Origin: an uncultured Deferribacterales bacterium
Lineage (GTDB): Bacteria; Chrysiogenota; Deferribacteres; Deferribacterales; Mucispirillaceae
Assembly (NCBI GenBank): GCA_947853665.1
Contig: CANTXF010000036.1
Coordinates: 1 to 41,971 of the forward strand
DNA length: 41,971 nt
Reading direction: 5' to 3'
Shown here: positions 7,423 through 16,177 of the stretch, piece after piece
How the letters are laid out: every line of letters begins with the position of its first letter
Numbering within the stretch: position 1 is the first letter of the stretch
Made by a program: the position numbers and the translations under genes
The notes under the pieces: generated by a model
Told to the model about the DNA's origin: nothing
Seen by the model: the letters and a program-made list of their open reading frames with translations, nothing else
Database searches by the model: none

Positions 7423-8093
7423 TCTTCAACTCCGTAGCCGATTTTAGGTATGGATTTTATTATGTCGCCTTTAGGCCCTAGCTTTTTTCTTAATGTGGAT
7501 ACGTGGGAGTCCACCGTCCTTGTCATGGATTCGGAGTCGTATCCCCAGACTGTGTTCAGAAGCTGGTTTCTTGTAAATATTTTATTCGGGCTTGATATAA
7601 ATATTTTAAGCAGCTCGTATTCCTTATGGGTCAGCCTGATTTCCCCGCCGTCAGAAAAAACCTTGCGCCGGGAGCCGTCCATTTTTATGCCCATATATTC
7701 AAGGGGAGCTCCTTCTTCCGCCTTGACTCCCCTGCGCAGCACCGTGTTTATTTTGGCCGCCAGTATCTCCATACTGAAAGGCTTGGGCAGATAATCGTCC
7801 GCTCCGTGTTCCAGAGCGGTTATTATGTCGTGCTCCGCGTTTTTGGCCGATATTATTATTACCGGAATATTTTTTATCCCCTCTCTGTTCCGCACTATGT
7901 CGAGAAACTGCATCCCTTTAAGTCCCGGCAGCATCAAATCCAGCAGTATAATGTCAACCTTTATGTCGTCCAGCATAATCAGGGCGTCGTTGGCGTTATC
8001 GGCGGACGTTACGGAAAATCCGTTTTTCTGAAGGTTATAAATTACAAGGTCCCGTATGTCCGGGTCGTCCTCAACCAGCATTATTTTGTTCAT
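7419..8093 (-). CDS. phoB: Phosphate response regulator PhoB (OmpR family)
   Basis: 224 residues. The receiver domain (1-118) carries acidic residues Glu8-Asp9-Asp10, phospho-acceptor Asp52 in LLDLMLPG and Lys104 in LPKPF. The C-terminal OmpR-type winged helix (about 130-224) includes RLTHKEYELLKIF, the recognition stretch RTVDSHVSTLRKKLG and the GYGVEE end. It should bind the 11-bp-phased repeats at 5481 and 11401 and activate both transcripts. Its start lies inside phoU with GGAGG six bases ahead, and its end overlaps phoR, so all three are translationally coupled. Confidence 0.9.
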   Translation of the reverse strand: MNKIMLVEDDPDIRDLVIYNLQKNGFSVTSADNANDALIMLDDIKVDIILLDLMLPGLKGMQFLDIVRNREGIKNIPVIIISAKNAEHDIITALEHGADDYLPKPFSMEILAAKINTVLRRGVKAEEGAPLEYMGIKMDGSRRKVFSDGGEIRLTHKEYELLKIFISSPNKIFTRNQLLNTVWGYDSESMTRTVDSHVSTLRKKLGPKGDIIKSIPKIGYGVEE

Positions 8094-8760
8094 CGTCGTC
8101 CTCCGGCTTTTGGTGCCTTAATATTTTACCCGTAACCATAAAAGACACCAGCTCCGCTATGTTTTTGCCGTGGTCGGCTATCCTCTCGAGCCTTCTCGTT
8201 ATATTTATGAGCTTTATCACGGCTTTTGTCTTCGTTACGTCCTCGGCTATATAGGTTATAAGTTCCCTCGTTATCTGGTTCTGATAGGCGTCTATTTTTT
8301 CGTCTTCCTTTATTATCGCCAGCGCCTTTTTTTCATCTTTGGAAAAATAGGCGTCTATTGCTCCTTTTACCATATCGGAAGCCGCCACGGCCATGTTGGG
8401 AAGGTCTATATATTCCTTTACCTTCGGCATGGAGGATAATTTTATGGACTGCTTGCATATATTGCGGCAGTGGTCGCCTATTCTTTCAAGGTCTACGATT
8501 ATGCGCAGGGCCGTTATTATATAGCGCAGGTCGGAAGCTTTAGGCTCGTAAAGGGCTATTATACGGGTGCAAAGTTCGTCTATCTTTACGTCCAGCTCGT
8601 CTATGCGCCTGTCGGACTCCATAATCTGCCTGGCTTTTTCGATATTTCCCGTAACCAGGGTATCCACGGAGCCGCTTATCATCTTTGAAACGGCCTCGCT
8701 CATTTCCGCGAGGTTTCCGCGGAGCTCCATATATTCCGTGTCGGCGGGTTTTGCGGTCAT
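8071..8760 (-). CDS. phoU: Phosphate signalling protein PhoU
   Basis: 229 residues, all-helical, with two PhoU repeats: ELDVKIDELC to IVDLERIGDHCRNI (about 54-103), and KIDAYQNQITRELI to LINITRRLERIADHGKNIAEL. The two ERIGDH/ERIADH sequences are the metal-binding E/DxxxD signatures. PhoU is a cytoplasmic regulator linking the PstSCAB transporter to PhoR, keeping the kinase quiet when phosphate is ample. AGGAGAT precedes the ATG. It follows pstB by 42 bases and overlaps phoB by 23. Confidence 0.93.
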   Translation of the reverse strand: MTAKPADTEYMELRGNLAEMSEAVSKMISGSVDTLVTGNIEKARQIMESDRRIDELDVKIDELCTRIIALYEPKASDLRYIITALRIIVDLERIGDHCRNICKQSIKLSSMPKVKEYIDLPNMAVAASDMVKGAIDAYFSKDEKKALAIIKEDEKIDAYQNQITRELITYIAEDVTKTKAVIKLINITRRLERIADHGKNIAELVSFMVTGKILRHQKPEDDDEQNNAG

Positions 8761-8802
8761 TTTTATCTCCTGATAATGGTTTTTGCGCCGGGTACGGCGT
8801 CG

Positions 8803-9567
8803 TCAGCCGAAACGCCCGGTAATATAATCTTCCGTGAGCTTTTCGTTGGGCGCGGTAAACATAACGTCGGTTTTGTCGTATTCCACAAGCCGCCCCAGAT
8901 ACATAAAAGCGGTGTAATCCGAGATTCTGGCGGCCTGCTGCATGTTGTGCGTTACTATCACGATAGTAACTTTATTTTTTATGCTTGTCATCAGCTCTTC
9001 TATCTTGCCTGTGGAGATAGGGTCGAGAGCGCTTGTAGGCTCGTCGAACAGTATTACGTCCGGCTCCACGGCAAGGGCTCTTGCTATGACAAGGCGCTGC
9101 TGCTGCCCTCCCGAAAGGCCTCCGGCGCTGGTATTCAGGCGGTCGGACACTTCGTCCCACAGGGCCGCCTGCTTAATCGCTTTTTCTATCCTGTCTGCAA
9201 GTTCGGTTTTGTTTTTTATCCCCTTCAGCCGCAGGCCGTAGGCTATGTTGTCGAATATGGTCATGGGAAAGGGCGTTGGCTTTTGGAAAACCATGCCCAT
9301 TTCGGACCGGAGGGACGTTACGTCCGTATCTTTATCCAGAATGTTTTTTCCCTTGAATATTATTTCCCCTTCGTGGCGGTTGCCGGCATAAAGGTCGTGC
9401 ATTCTGTTGAAGCAGCGCAGCAGGGTCGTTTTTCCGCAGCCGGAAGGCCCTATGAGGGCGGTTATCCTGTTTTTTTCCACGTCCATGGAAACGCCCTGCA
9501 CCGCGTGTTTTTTGCCGTAGTAAAAGTTTAAGTCCCTTACCCGCAGTATTACGTCGCGCTGTTCCAT
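8803..9567 (-). CDS. pstB: Phosphate ABC transporter ATPase PstB
   Basis: 254 residues when started at ATG 9567, whose A is shared with the pstA stop and which has GGAGG eleven bases upstream. Upstream in-frame starts lack a ribosome site and would overlap pstA. Walker A is GPSGCGKTT, the signature LSGGQQQR, Walker [13 protein letters not shown] and the switch histidine is in IVTHN. A PstB dimer hydrolyses ATP to drive phosphate through PstC-PstA, and in known systems its state is also read by PhoU. Confidence 0.95.
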   Translation of the reverse strand: MEQRDVILRVRDLNFYYGKKHAVQGVSMDVEKNRITALIGPSGCGKTTLLRCFNRMHDLYAGNRHEGEIIFKGKNILDKDTDVTSLRSEMGMVFQKPTPFPMTIFDNIAYGLRLKGIKNKTELADRIEKAIKQAALWDEVSDRLNTSAGGLSGGQQQRLVIARALAVEPDVILFDEPTSALDPISTGKIEELMTSIKNKVTIVIVTHNMQQAARISDYTAFMYLGRLVEYDKTDVMFTAPNEKLTEDYITGRFG

Positions 9568-10418
9568 CAGTTTTTGTACCTCCATTTTATGAACTGCCGC
9601 CCCAGGATGTTTATTATAAGTATGAAAAGCGTTATCACGAAGGATGCGGCCCAGGCCAGCTTTACCCACTCCTCGTAAGGGGAGGCGGCGTATTGGTATA
9701 TTGTTACCGTCAGGGACGGCATCGGGCCGGACATATCGAACGTGAGGAAATTATTGTTGAACGATGTAAAGAGCAGCGGGGCCGTTTCTCCCGCGACCCG
9801 TGCCACGGAAAGAAGGATACCGGTAAAAATACCGGCCGCCGCGCCGCGCCATACGACCTGGGTTATCACTTTATAGTAGGGCGCTCCGAGAGCGAAGGCC
9901 GCTTCCCTCGTCGTCCAGGGCACAAGGCGCATCATCTCCTCCGTCGTCCTGATTACGATAGGCAGCATTATAACGGCCAGCGCCGCCGCTCCGGCCCATC
10001 CGTTGAACCCGCCGAAGGGCTTAACCAGAATGGAGTATATAAACGTGCCTATTATTATGGACGGCATACTTACCGTAATATCGGAGAGTCCGCTTATGAA
10101 CCTTCCTATTTTGGAGAAACGGCCGTATTCGGCGAGAAAGGTGCCTCCCAGTATCCCTAAGGGAACGCCTATCAGCACCGCTCCTCCCGTAAGCATAAGC
10201 TGGCCTGCGAAAGCCTGCCTGAGGCCGCCTTCTGCCCCCGCCATCATGGGAGGCGCCGCGTCCAGCGTAAAAAGCTTCAGATTTATGCTCATAATGCCGT
10301 GGCGCAGCACGTCCGCAAGTATATAAAAAAGGAAAAACAGACCGAGAGCCGCGGCGCAGGCGGATAAGACAAGAGCTGCCGCGTTCGTTATTTTTCTGCG
10401 TGCGTAGCCTGTAATCAT
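9567..10418 (-). CDS. pstA: Phosphate ABC transporter permease PstA
   Basis: 283 residues with six predicted membrane helices (first at about 13-37, last at about 253-271). The cytoplasmic coupling loop holds the EAA motif [20 protein letters not shown], which docks on PstB. Pairs with PstC to form the inner-membrane phosphate channel. Start and stop overlap pstC (four bases, ATGA) and pstB (one base). Confidence 0.93.
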   Translation of the reverse strand: MITGYARRKITNAAALVLSACAAALGLFFLFYILADVLRHGIMSINLKLFTLDAAPPMMAGAEGGLRQAFAGQLMLTGGAVLIGVPLGILGGTFLAEYGRFSKIGRFISGLSDITVSMPSIIIGTFIYSILVKPFGGFNGWAGAAALAVIMLPIVIRTTEEMMRLVPWTTREAAFALGAPYYKVITQVVWRGAAAGIFTGILLSVARVAGETAPLLFTSFNNNFLTFDMSGPMPSLTVTIYQYAASPYEEWVKLAWAASFVITLFILIINILGRQFIKWRYKN

Positions 10419-11344
10419 CGGTTTACCTTCTTTCTTATGTATATTTTTGCCGCCGTCAGTGTGGCGAAGTTGGCTATGAACAGTATAAAGGCCAGCAAAA
10501 AGAGGCTTGACATATGCAGGCCGGAGGCTTCGTTGAATTCGTTGGCAAGAACCGACGTTATCGTCGTATACGGGTCGAAAAGGGAATTAAGAGGCCCGTG
10601 CCTGTTGCCTATAACGTAGGCTATTGCCATTGTTTCCCCCAGAGCCCTTCCGGCGGCGATTATTATGCCGCTGTTTGTACCCGTTTTGCAGTAGGGCATT
10701 ACTACGTCCCTTATCACTTCCCACTTGGTAGCGCCTATGCCGTAGGCCGATTCCTTCAGTATGGCGGGAGTCTGGGAGAATGTGTCTCTTGCAATGCTTG
10801 CGATATAAGGCACTATCATTATGCTTAAAACGAGGCTTGCTGTAAATATGCTTACTCCGCCAGCGTATTGGGCGCTGAAAAAGGAGCCTATAAAAGGTAT
10901 CTGGCCAAAAGTCCCGCCTATCCATTTCTGCAGCGTGTTTTCTATTAATGGGGCGAAAGTGAAAAGGCCCCACATACCATATATTATGCTTGGAATAGCG
11001 GCCAGAAGCTCTATTGCCATGCTTATGGACCCTTTCAGAAAAGACGGGCACAGCTCCGTTATGAATACGGCTATGCCTATCGCCACTGGCACGGCTATCA
11101 GCAGGGCTCCCGCTGACGTGAGAACTGTGCCGGCAAGAGGTCTGAAGCCGCCGAATACGTTTTCCGCGTAATCCCAGCGCGTTTCCGTTATGAATCTGAA
11201 AAATCCGTATTCCCTCACGGCCGGCGCCGATTCCAGGCAAAGGCAGGCGAAAATGCCCAGCACCGCCATTATTACGGTAAAGGAGGAAAGAAAGGTTACG
11301 CCTGAAAACACGCCGTTAACGGCTCTGGTTCGTTTTGCGTCCAT
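10415..11344 (-). CDS. pstC: Phosphate ABC transporter permease PstC
   Basis: 309 residues with six predicted membrane helices (first about 15-37). The segment EYGFFRFITETRWD and the EAA-type loop ESAYGIGATKWEVIRDVVMP are characteristic of PstC. First gene of the pst-pho transcript; a GAGGA ribosome site precedes the ATG and three PHO-box repeats lie 57-85 bases upstream. Faces the AEC transporter gene at 11541 across a 196-base divergent promoter region. Confidence 0.93.
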   Translation of the reverse strand: MDAKRTRAVNGVFSGVTFLSSFTVIMAVLGIFACLCLESAPAVREYGFFRFITETRWDYAENVFGGFRPLAGTVLTSAGALLIAVPVAIGIAVFITELCPSFLKGSISMAIELLAAIPSIIYGMWGLFTFAPLIENTLQKWIGGTFGQIPFIGSFFSAQYAGGVSIFTASLVLSIMIVPYIASIARDTFSQTPAILKESAYGIGATKWEVIRDVVMPYCKTGTNSGIIIAAGRALGETMAIAYVIGNRHGPLNSLFDPYTTITSVLANEFNEASGLHMSSLFLLAFILFIANFATLTAAKIYIRKKVNR

Positions 11345-11400
11345 TTGGTTTTATCCTCTTCTGTTCTGTCGGGGCAGGATAGCGCGGAGGGGTCTTTTAT

Positions 11401-11429
11401 GTGTTAAGTTTTTGTAATATTTTTGTAAA
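11401..11429 (-). promoter_or_regulatory. Triple PHO box upstream of pstC
   Basis: On the minus strand three 7-base units (TTTACAA, ATTACAA, TTAACAC) recur every 11 bp; on the plus strand the key G bases are at 11403, 11414 and 11425. That is the geometry of tandem PhoB binding. CATAAA, about ten bases past the second unit, could be the -10. PhoB control is inferred. Confidence 0.7.
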
Positions 11430-11540
11430 ATACCCCGGCCATGCGGCAGTATAAAATAATTTTTTTTAAGCCTTGCAATAGAATAAAAAGGGGAGTAGAA
11501 CAACCCCCTGAAAAATCGTTTAGACGCAAGAGGAATATTT

Positions 11541-12473
11541 ATGACGCTGTTTCATTCGATAGAAAGTATTTTTTCCGTATATATCATTATCGCCGTAGGG
11601 TACTTTCTTACAAAAAAAGGTATATTCGATACCGGCACCGGCGGCCAGTTCGCCTGGCTGGTGGTAAACGTTACGTTCCCGGCATATATTATAGCCGCCC
11701 TGCCGGATCAGTTCACCTCCGCAAAAATAGCCGGCGCTTTCTGGGGCATAGTGGCCGCTTTCGCGGCTACGGTGGCGCTTTATCCAATAGGCTATCTTAT
11801 AGCCCGCCTTCTAAAGGTGGAAGAGAGCAAACGCAACGTGTTCGTGGCTATGATAGTTTTTTCCAACGTTGTATTTATCGGCCTTCCGGTAAACTCCGCC
11901 CTTTTCGGAGACAGCTCCGTGGAATTTGTGCTGCAGTATTACGTGGCCAATACGGTAATCTTCTGGACCATAGGCATTTATTTTCTCCAGTCCAATCCGT
12001 CTATGGGGATAAAGCCTAAGATAAACCTTAAGCAGCTGGCTTTAAACCCGCCCCTTCTTGCCACCGTTATAGCCATTGTTCTCGTGCTGCTGGACGTTAA
12101 GGTGCCTTTCGTCATTAAAAACCCTTTTCTGATACTGGGCAACATGACAACGCCTCTGGCCACCTTGTTTATGGGCATAGTGTTTTCGGAGATAAACCTG
12201 AAGGATTTTAAGGCATCAAAAGATATGATCGCCGTTATGGCCGGCAGATTTGCCGTAGCCCCTGCCGTAATCTGGGCTCTCATGGCTTTTACGTCGTTTC
12301 CCCTGCTTATGAAGGAGGTTTTCGTAATACAGGCCGCCATGCCGGTAATGAACCAGGTAACCATATCTAGCAGGTATTACGGCGCGGATTATAAATATTC
12401 CACCGTTATTACTGTATGGTCCTTTATTATAAGCATGTTTGTCATTCCGATTTACGTTATGGTGTTCGGATAG
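11541..12473 (+). CDS. AEC-family permease (auxin efflux carrier superfamily)
   Basis: 310 residues with about ten hydrophobic helices in two halves. VVNVTFPAYIIAALP (near 43-57) and the later AAMPVMNQVTISSRYYGAD hold the conserved crossover prolines and polar residues of the AEC family. Members export or import organic acids such as malate, or amino-acid derivatives; the substrate here is unknown. Ribosome site AGAGGAAT before ATG 11541, preceded by a small GGGG/CCCC hairpin in the leader. It ends in a strong terminator. Proximity to aspartase suggests, weakly, C4-acid traffic. Confidence 0.85.
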   Translation: MTLFHSIESIFSVYIIIAVGYFLTKKGIFDTGTGGQFAWLVVNVTFPAYIIAALPDQFTSAKIAGAFWGIVAAFAATVALYPIGYLIARLLKVEESKRNVFVAMIVFSNVVFIGLPVNSALFGDSSVEFVLQYYVANTVIFWTIGIYFLQSNPSMGIKPKINLKQLALNPPLLATVIAIVLVLLDVKVPFVIKNPFLILGNMTTPLATLFMGIVFSEINLKDFKASKDMIAVMAGRFAVAPAVIWALMAFTSFPLLMKEVFVIQAAMPVMNQVTISSRYYGADYKYSTVITVWSFIISMFVIPIYVMVFG

Positions 12474-12478
12474 GTAAG

Positions 12479-12506
12479 GAAAGCGGCTTTTAAAAGCCGC
12501 TTTTTT
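12479..12506 (+). terminator. Terminator of the AEC gene, palindromic
   Basis: AAGCGGCTTTT (12481-12491) is followed directly by its complement AAAAGCCGCTT (12492-12502) and TTTTT. It sits between two converging genes and could serve both; on the minus strand the trailing T-run is shorter (TTTCC). Confidence 0.8.
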
Positions 12507-13977
12507 ATTCGCATATATTTTTATCCGCTTCTATTTCTTCCGATTTCAGGCCGGCGCATCCGGCTATGGAACTGAAAATCCAGTTTTGGGCGGGTTTTCT
12601 TTTACCGTTTGCCGTTATTTTTTCGTTAAGGCCGGTTTCGTTTTCAAGGGCGGGGGAAACCCATATTCCGAAAACCGTGGTTCCTTCCGCGGCCGCCGGG
12701 CTTTTTTCCGTATCCTCCCCGGCAAGTCCGGTAAATATTATTATCGCCCGCCTATTTTCCAGCTTTCTGGAAGCTTCGTATATGAAGGCGTCTATAAAAT
12801 CCATATAGTTAAGATATTCCGCTTCCCGAATATTTTGCCCGTCCGGCCTTTTTTTATTGAATATTTCCGGGTATCTGGCCTTTACTTCCGGCAGGGTGCC
12901 TTCTATGTTTACCGTTATAAATCCGCCGCCGTTTTCAAGGATTTCCGTTATCGCGTCCATGGCGGCGAATGGGTTTGGAGAGCCGGCGGATTTTATTTCT
13001 TCATACGCGCCGGCCTCTTTACCGGCTTCGGCGGAAAATGGCAGGCTTTTTATAAGGGAATTTGACACGTTTATCCAGTGAGTCGCGTATCCGGCGGAGG
13101 AAAACATGGATACTACCGTTCTTTTTTCCGCCGCCGGGCCGAAATTTTCTTTCGACGCTTTTGTAAGGGCGCACATCATAGATACGCCGGTATCTCCGGA
13201 ACATGGCTCGATGCCGGTAAATATGTTCATATTAACGGAGTCCGCTAGAGGCATTGCGCCGGGTTTTTTAAAAAAGATGTCTGACATTCTGTCGGAAACT
13301 ATAACCAGCACCGTAACGTCTTTTTCTCCCGGCACGGCTTTTAGAGGTTCTTTCTCTGCGGAAAGAATTGCCCTGGACAGGCCGCCTGATATATATTCCT
13401 GCATACCGGCCATATATGCCGCAGGCATCGGCGTAAAATCTTTTCCCGTTTCCGATATGTATCTCGCGGAACCTGCCGCCAGAATAAGAGCGACGGCAAA
13501 AACCTGCCCGCGCCTTACTGCCGATTTATCCGCCGCGAAAAATCTGGCGATCCCGAGGGCAAGCCCTAAAAAGAACATGGAGGCCAGATATACTCCGTTT
13601 TCCGGATTGGAGATAAAAAAAGACACAGTTTCGTTGGAAGTGAAAAGGGGGGCTGTTCTTGACGTAGTATCAAGATGGAGCTCCGAGGCGTAGAGCCTGC
13701 TTACCGCCCCTAAATAAAAAAGTATGGGGCACGACGCCGCGAAAACGTATTTCGACAGCATAAGCAGAAAAAACACCGCCAGGCAGCAGAATATGGACGC
13801 CGCCATAAGGGCCGCGTCTCCGTAAACGCTTTCGGATACCGCTTTTATTCTTGGCCCCTCGAAAAGGGCGGAATAGAGGCAGGATGTAAACAGCAGAAGC
13901 ACGTAATATATTACGGAGCTTTTATCCCATGGTACTTTTGTGAATATGCTGTATTTACGCATCTGGTTTCCCGACAT
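12505..13977 (-). CDS. EptA-like membrane protein with eroded metal site
   Basis: 490 residues. Several membrane helices fill residues 22-170, followed by a periplasmic sulfatase-fold domain as in phosphoethanolamine transferases (EptA, MCR). Family marks kept: VTVLVIVSD (221-229), Cys259 and Cys269 ten residues apart with Thr263 four after the first (the disulfide and nucleophile spacing of MCR-1), AGYATHWINVSN (295-306) and RYPEIF (368-373). Family marks lost: the HxxGSH stretch reads VNIEGTL, and the FSDHGE metal motif reads FTGLAGE (415-421), so Asp and His ligands are missing. The GE of GETxRAD is also absent, though Asp229 could replace it. It is therefore either inactive, with a binding or regulatory role, or uses another chemistry. 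Native codon usage; no frameshift. Confidence 0.65.
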   Translation of the reverse strand: MSGNQMRKYSIFTKVPWDKSSVIYYVLLLFTSCLYSALFEGPRIKAVSESVYGDAALMAASIFCCLAVFFLLMLSKYVFAASCPILFYLGAVSRLYASELHLDTTSRTAPLFTSNETVSFFISNPENGVYLASMFFLGLALGIARFFAADKSAVRRGQVFAVALILAAGSARYISETGKDFTPMPAAYMAGMQEYISGGLSRAILSAEKEPLKAVPGEKDVTVLVIVSDRMSDIFFKKPGAMPLADSVNMNIFTGIEPCSGDTGVSMMCALTKASKENFGPAAEKRTVVSMFSSAGYATHWINVSNSLIKSLPFSAEAGKEAGAYEEIKSAGSPNPFAAMDAITEILENGGGFITVNIEGTLPEVKARYPEIFNKKRPDGQNIREAEYLNYMDFIDAFIYEASRKLENRRAIIIFTGLAGEDTEKSPAAAEGTTVFGIWVSPALENETGLNEKITANGKRKPAQNWIFSSIAGCAGLKSEEIEADKNICE

Positions 13978-14604
13978 ATACTTACCGCCTTAATGATTTC
14001 TCCGCCCCGCTCTGCGGCGGGATGTGGCATATTGAAGCAAACTTACGGAAATTGCAAATATTTTGCATGGTTCGGAGAAAACCGTCAAAGTATTTGGCGG
14101 CTATCCCTTAACGCAGACAGTTATGGCAAATAATTATAATAATGCTTTTTTTATTCGTCAAAAGCATTTAATAATAAACCGTGAGCGGCACACGGCAAAC
14201 TCTCCCGATAAGCCCTTATCGGGCGCATTGCAGGACGCTTCGGCTTATATTCTTCAATGCCCCGGGCCAAGGCAGTAAATATTTTCCGTAATTTTTCATA
14301 AGTCTGCGCAAGGGGGATCGCCGCGTTATAAAAGGAAAAGCATATTTTTATTAGGTTTTATGCCGCTTCCGTCTAAATATCATAATAATGCAAGGCTTTA
14401 AGCCTTTAAATTTATTTAAAATAAAATTGTTCTAAAATTACATAAAAAATTCAGATAATATTATTAAATTGCTATGTATATGTTTGCCTTAAAAAATAAT
14501 GCCATAATCTTTTAAGGTATAATTATTTGATATTTAATGATAAAATATACGTATGGCTATACCGTGCCTGTTTAAAATGATAAACGTTGTTATGCAATAA
14601 AATG
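13978..14604. other. Long divergent intergenic region rich in palindromes
   Basis: No convincing gene lies between the minus-strand EptA-like gene and aspA. The region holds TGCAAA/TTTGCA (14053-14067), the repeat at 14093-14141, a hairpin of AATGCTTTT with AAAAGCATT (14141-14149/14160-14168), and the near-perfect palindrome CCCGATAAGCCCTTATCGGG (14204-14223). After about 14360 the sequence turns very AT-rich. TGCAA-N7-TTGCA (14593-14609) overlaps the aspA -35 box. Confidence 0.55.
14093..14141 (-). repeat. Copy 3 of the ~50-bp intergenic repeat
   Basis: Read on the plus strand it contains ACGCAGACAGTTATGGCAAA followed by TAATTATAATA. Over 49 bases it matches the copy at 38373-38421 at 37 positions without gaps. 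It also matches the copy at 34063-34116 on the opposite strand. It lies about 115 bases upstream of the EptA-like gene in the same relative orientation as the copies before ftsZ and the chemoreceptor. Confidence 0.75.
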
Positions 14605-14633
14605 TTGCAGCCTTATTTTATGTGTGATATTAT
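14605..14633 (+). promoter_or_regulatory. Promoter of aspA
   Basis: TTGCAG (14605-14610), 17 bases, then TATTAT (14628-14633): a good sigma-70-type promoter giving a leader of about 75 bases. The inverted repeat TGCAA-N7-TTGCA overlaps the -35, a position suited to a repressor or activator. Confidence 0.65.
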
Positions 14634-14715
14634 CAATATAGTCGGTAAGGAACATTAAACCGCTTGGGCAGGGTTTTTATATTCTGCCTGAAATAAATAT
14701 TTTAAGGAGCGGAAT

Positions 14716-16140
14716 ATGTCGCAATTTCGTACGGAGCATGATTTTCTCGGGGACAAAGAAGTACCGGTTGACGCCTATTACGGCGTTCAGACAATGCGCG
14801 CTATAGAGAATTTCCCCATTACGGGATACCGTCTTCATCCTGCCATGATAAAGAGCATGGCCATAGTAAAAAAGGCGGCCGCTCTGGCCAACGCCGACGT
14901 GGGCGAAATGCCGAAAGATATTGCCGATGCGATAGCCAAAGCTGCGGACGACGTTATAGCGGGCAAATTCAACGACTGGTTCGTTGTGGATCCTATTCAG
15001 GGAGGGGCAGGCACTTCCATAAACATGAACACGAACGAAGTGATAGCCAACCGCGCCCTTGAAATAATGGGCAAGCCCAAGGGGTCGTATAATATTATTT
15101 CCCCCAACAGCCATGTGAATATGGCTCAGAGCACGAACGACTCCTTTCCTACGGCGGCTCACCTTACCATAGCCTTTCTGCTGGAAGAGCTTCTCAAGGT
15201 TATGGAGGATATGCGCAAAATGTTCGTCAAAAAGGCGGACGAATTCGATAAAATAATCAAAATGGGCCGCACCCACCTTCAGGACGCAGTGCCCATAAGG
15301 CTGGGGCAGGAGTTCAGGGCTTATTCCAGGGTAGTGGCGAGGGATATAAAGCGTATATCGTCCGCCAGAGAGCACATGCTGGAAGTTAACATGGGAGCTA
15401 CTGCTGTAGGAACGGGCCTTAACGCCGATCCGGAATATATAAAGCGGGTCGTCAAATATCTCGGTGAATTTACCGGCTTTCCCATTAAAGGCGCCGAGGA
15501 CCTTGTGGACGGCACTCAGAACTGCGACGGCTACGCGGAAGTTTCGGCTCTTCTTAAAGTTTGTATGATAAGTATGTCCAAAATATGCAACGACCTGCGC
15601 CTTATGGCTTCCGGCCCGCGCTGCGGTCTCAGCGAGCTCAATCTTCCGGCCCGCCAGCCGGGAAGCTCGATTATGCCGGGAAAGGTCAACCCGGTAATGG
15701 CCGAGGTTATCAACCAGATAGCTTTTCAGGTTATAGGAAACGACATTACAGTTACTATGGGCGTAGAAGCCGGCCAGTTCGAGCTGAACGTTATGGAGCC
15801 TGTTTTCGTTTTTAACGTGGTGCAGTCTATCGTTATAATGACCAACGGTTTCAGGGTGTTCACCAAATATCTGCTTACGGACCTTACCGCCAACGCTGAC
15901 AGGATGAAAAACTATGTGGAAAACTCCGTCGGCATAGTTACCGCCATAAACCCCCATGTGGGCTACGAGACCGCTTCGAGGCTGGCCAGAGAGGCCAACG
16001 TTACGGGCAAGCCAATCAGGGAGCTGATATTGAGGGATAAAGTCCTTACGGAGGATGAAATCGACGTTATTCTCGACCCCGTAGGTATGACTACCCCCGG
16101 TATTTCCGGAGCGGAGCTTAAAAAGAATAAAAAGAAATAA
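14716..16140 (+). CDS. aspA: Aspartate ammonia-lyase
   Basis: 474 residues, full length for the fumarase/aspartase superfamily. It converts L-aspartate to fumarate and ammonia in the cytoplasm. Visible marks: RTEHDFLGDKEVP at the N-terminus (typical of aspartase), GGAGTSINMNTNEVIANRA, SPNSHVNMAQSTND, GRTHLQDAVP and the superfamily signature GSSIMPGKVNP with its mobile catalytic serine loop. RTEHD and the HVN/HLQ context favour aspartase over class II fumarase. AAGGAG is six bases before the ATG. A single-gene transcript with its own promoter and a strong terminator. Fumarate made here could feed fumarate respiration (inference). Confidence 0.93.
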   Translation: MSQFRTEHDFLGDKEVPVDAYYGVQTMRAIENFPITGYRLHPAMIKSMAIVKKAAALANADVGEMPKDIADAIAKAADDVIAGKFNDWFVVDPIQGGAGTSINMNTNEVIANRALEIMGKPKGSYNIISPNSHVNMAQSTNDSFPTAAHLTIAFLLEELLKVMEDMRKMFVKKADEFDKIIKMGRTHLQDAVPIRLGQEFRAYSRVVARDIKRISSAREHMLEVNMGATAVGTGLNADPEYIKRVVKYLGEFTGFPIKGAEDLVDGTQNCDGYAEVSALLKVCMISMSKICNDLRLMASGPRCGLSELNLPARQPGSSIMPGKVNPVMAEVINQIAFQVIGNDITVTMGVEAGQFELNVMEPVFVFNVVQSIVIMTNGFRVFTKYLLTDLTANADRMKNYVENSVGIVTAINPHVGYETASRLAREANVTGKPIRELILRDKVLTEDEIDVILDPVGMTTPGISGAELKKNKKK

Positions 16141-16149
16141 TTTTTCTTT

Positions 16150-16177
16150 CCCCCGCCTCAGGCGGGGGATTTTTTTA
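16150..16177 (+). terminator. Terminator of aspA
   Basis: CCCCCGCC (16150-16157), loop TCA, GGCGGGGG (16161-16168), then A and a run of T. A textbook intrinsic terminator ten bases after the stop. Confidence 0.92.

Noticed and set aside
14063-14278. 71-codon plus-strand frame in the divergent region
   Set aside because: No ribosome site, and it runs through the intergenic repeat and two palindromes, so it is better explained as regulatory sequence.
14500-14560. Further weak matches to the intergenic repeat before aspA and at 17605-17650
   Set aside because: Only short AT-rich stretches agree; they could be chance in this composition and would need a profile search.
14677-15957. Minus-strand open frame of 426 codons
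   Set aside because: It lies opposite aspA, is rich in His, Gly, Arg and Tyr in the manner of shadow frames, and aspA is unmistakable.
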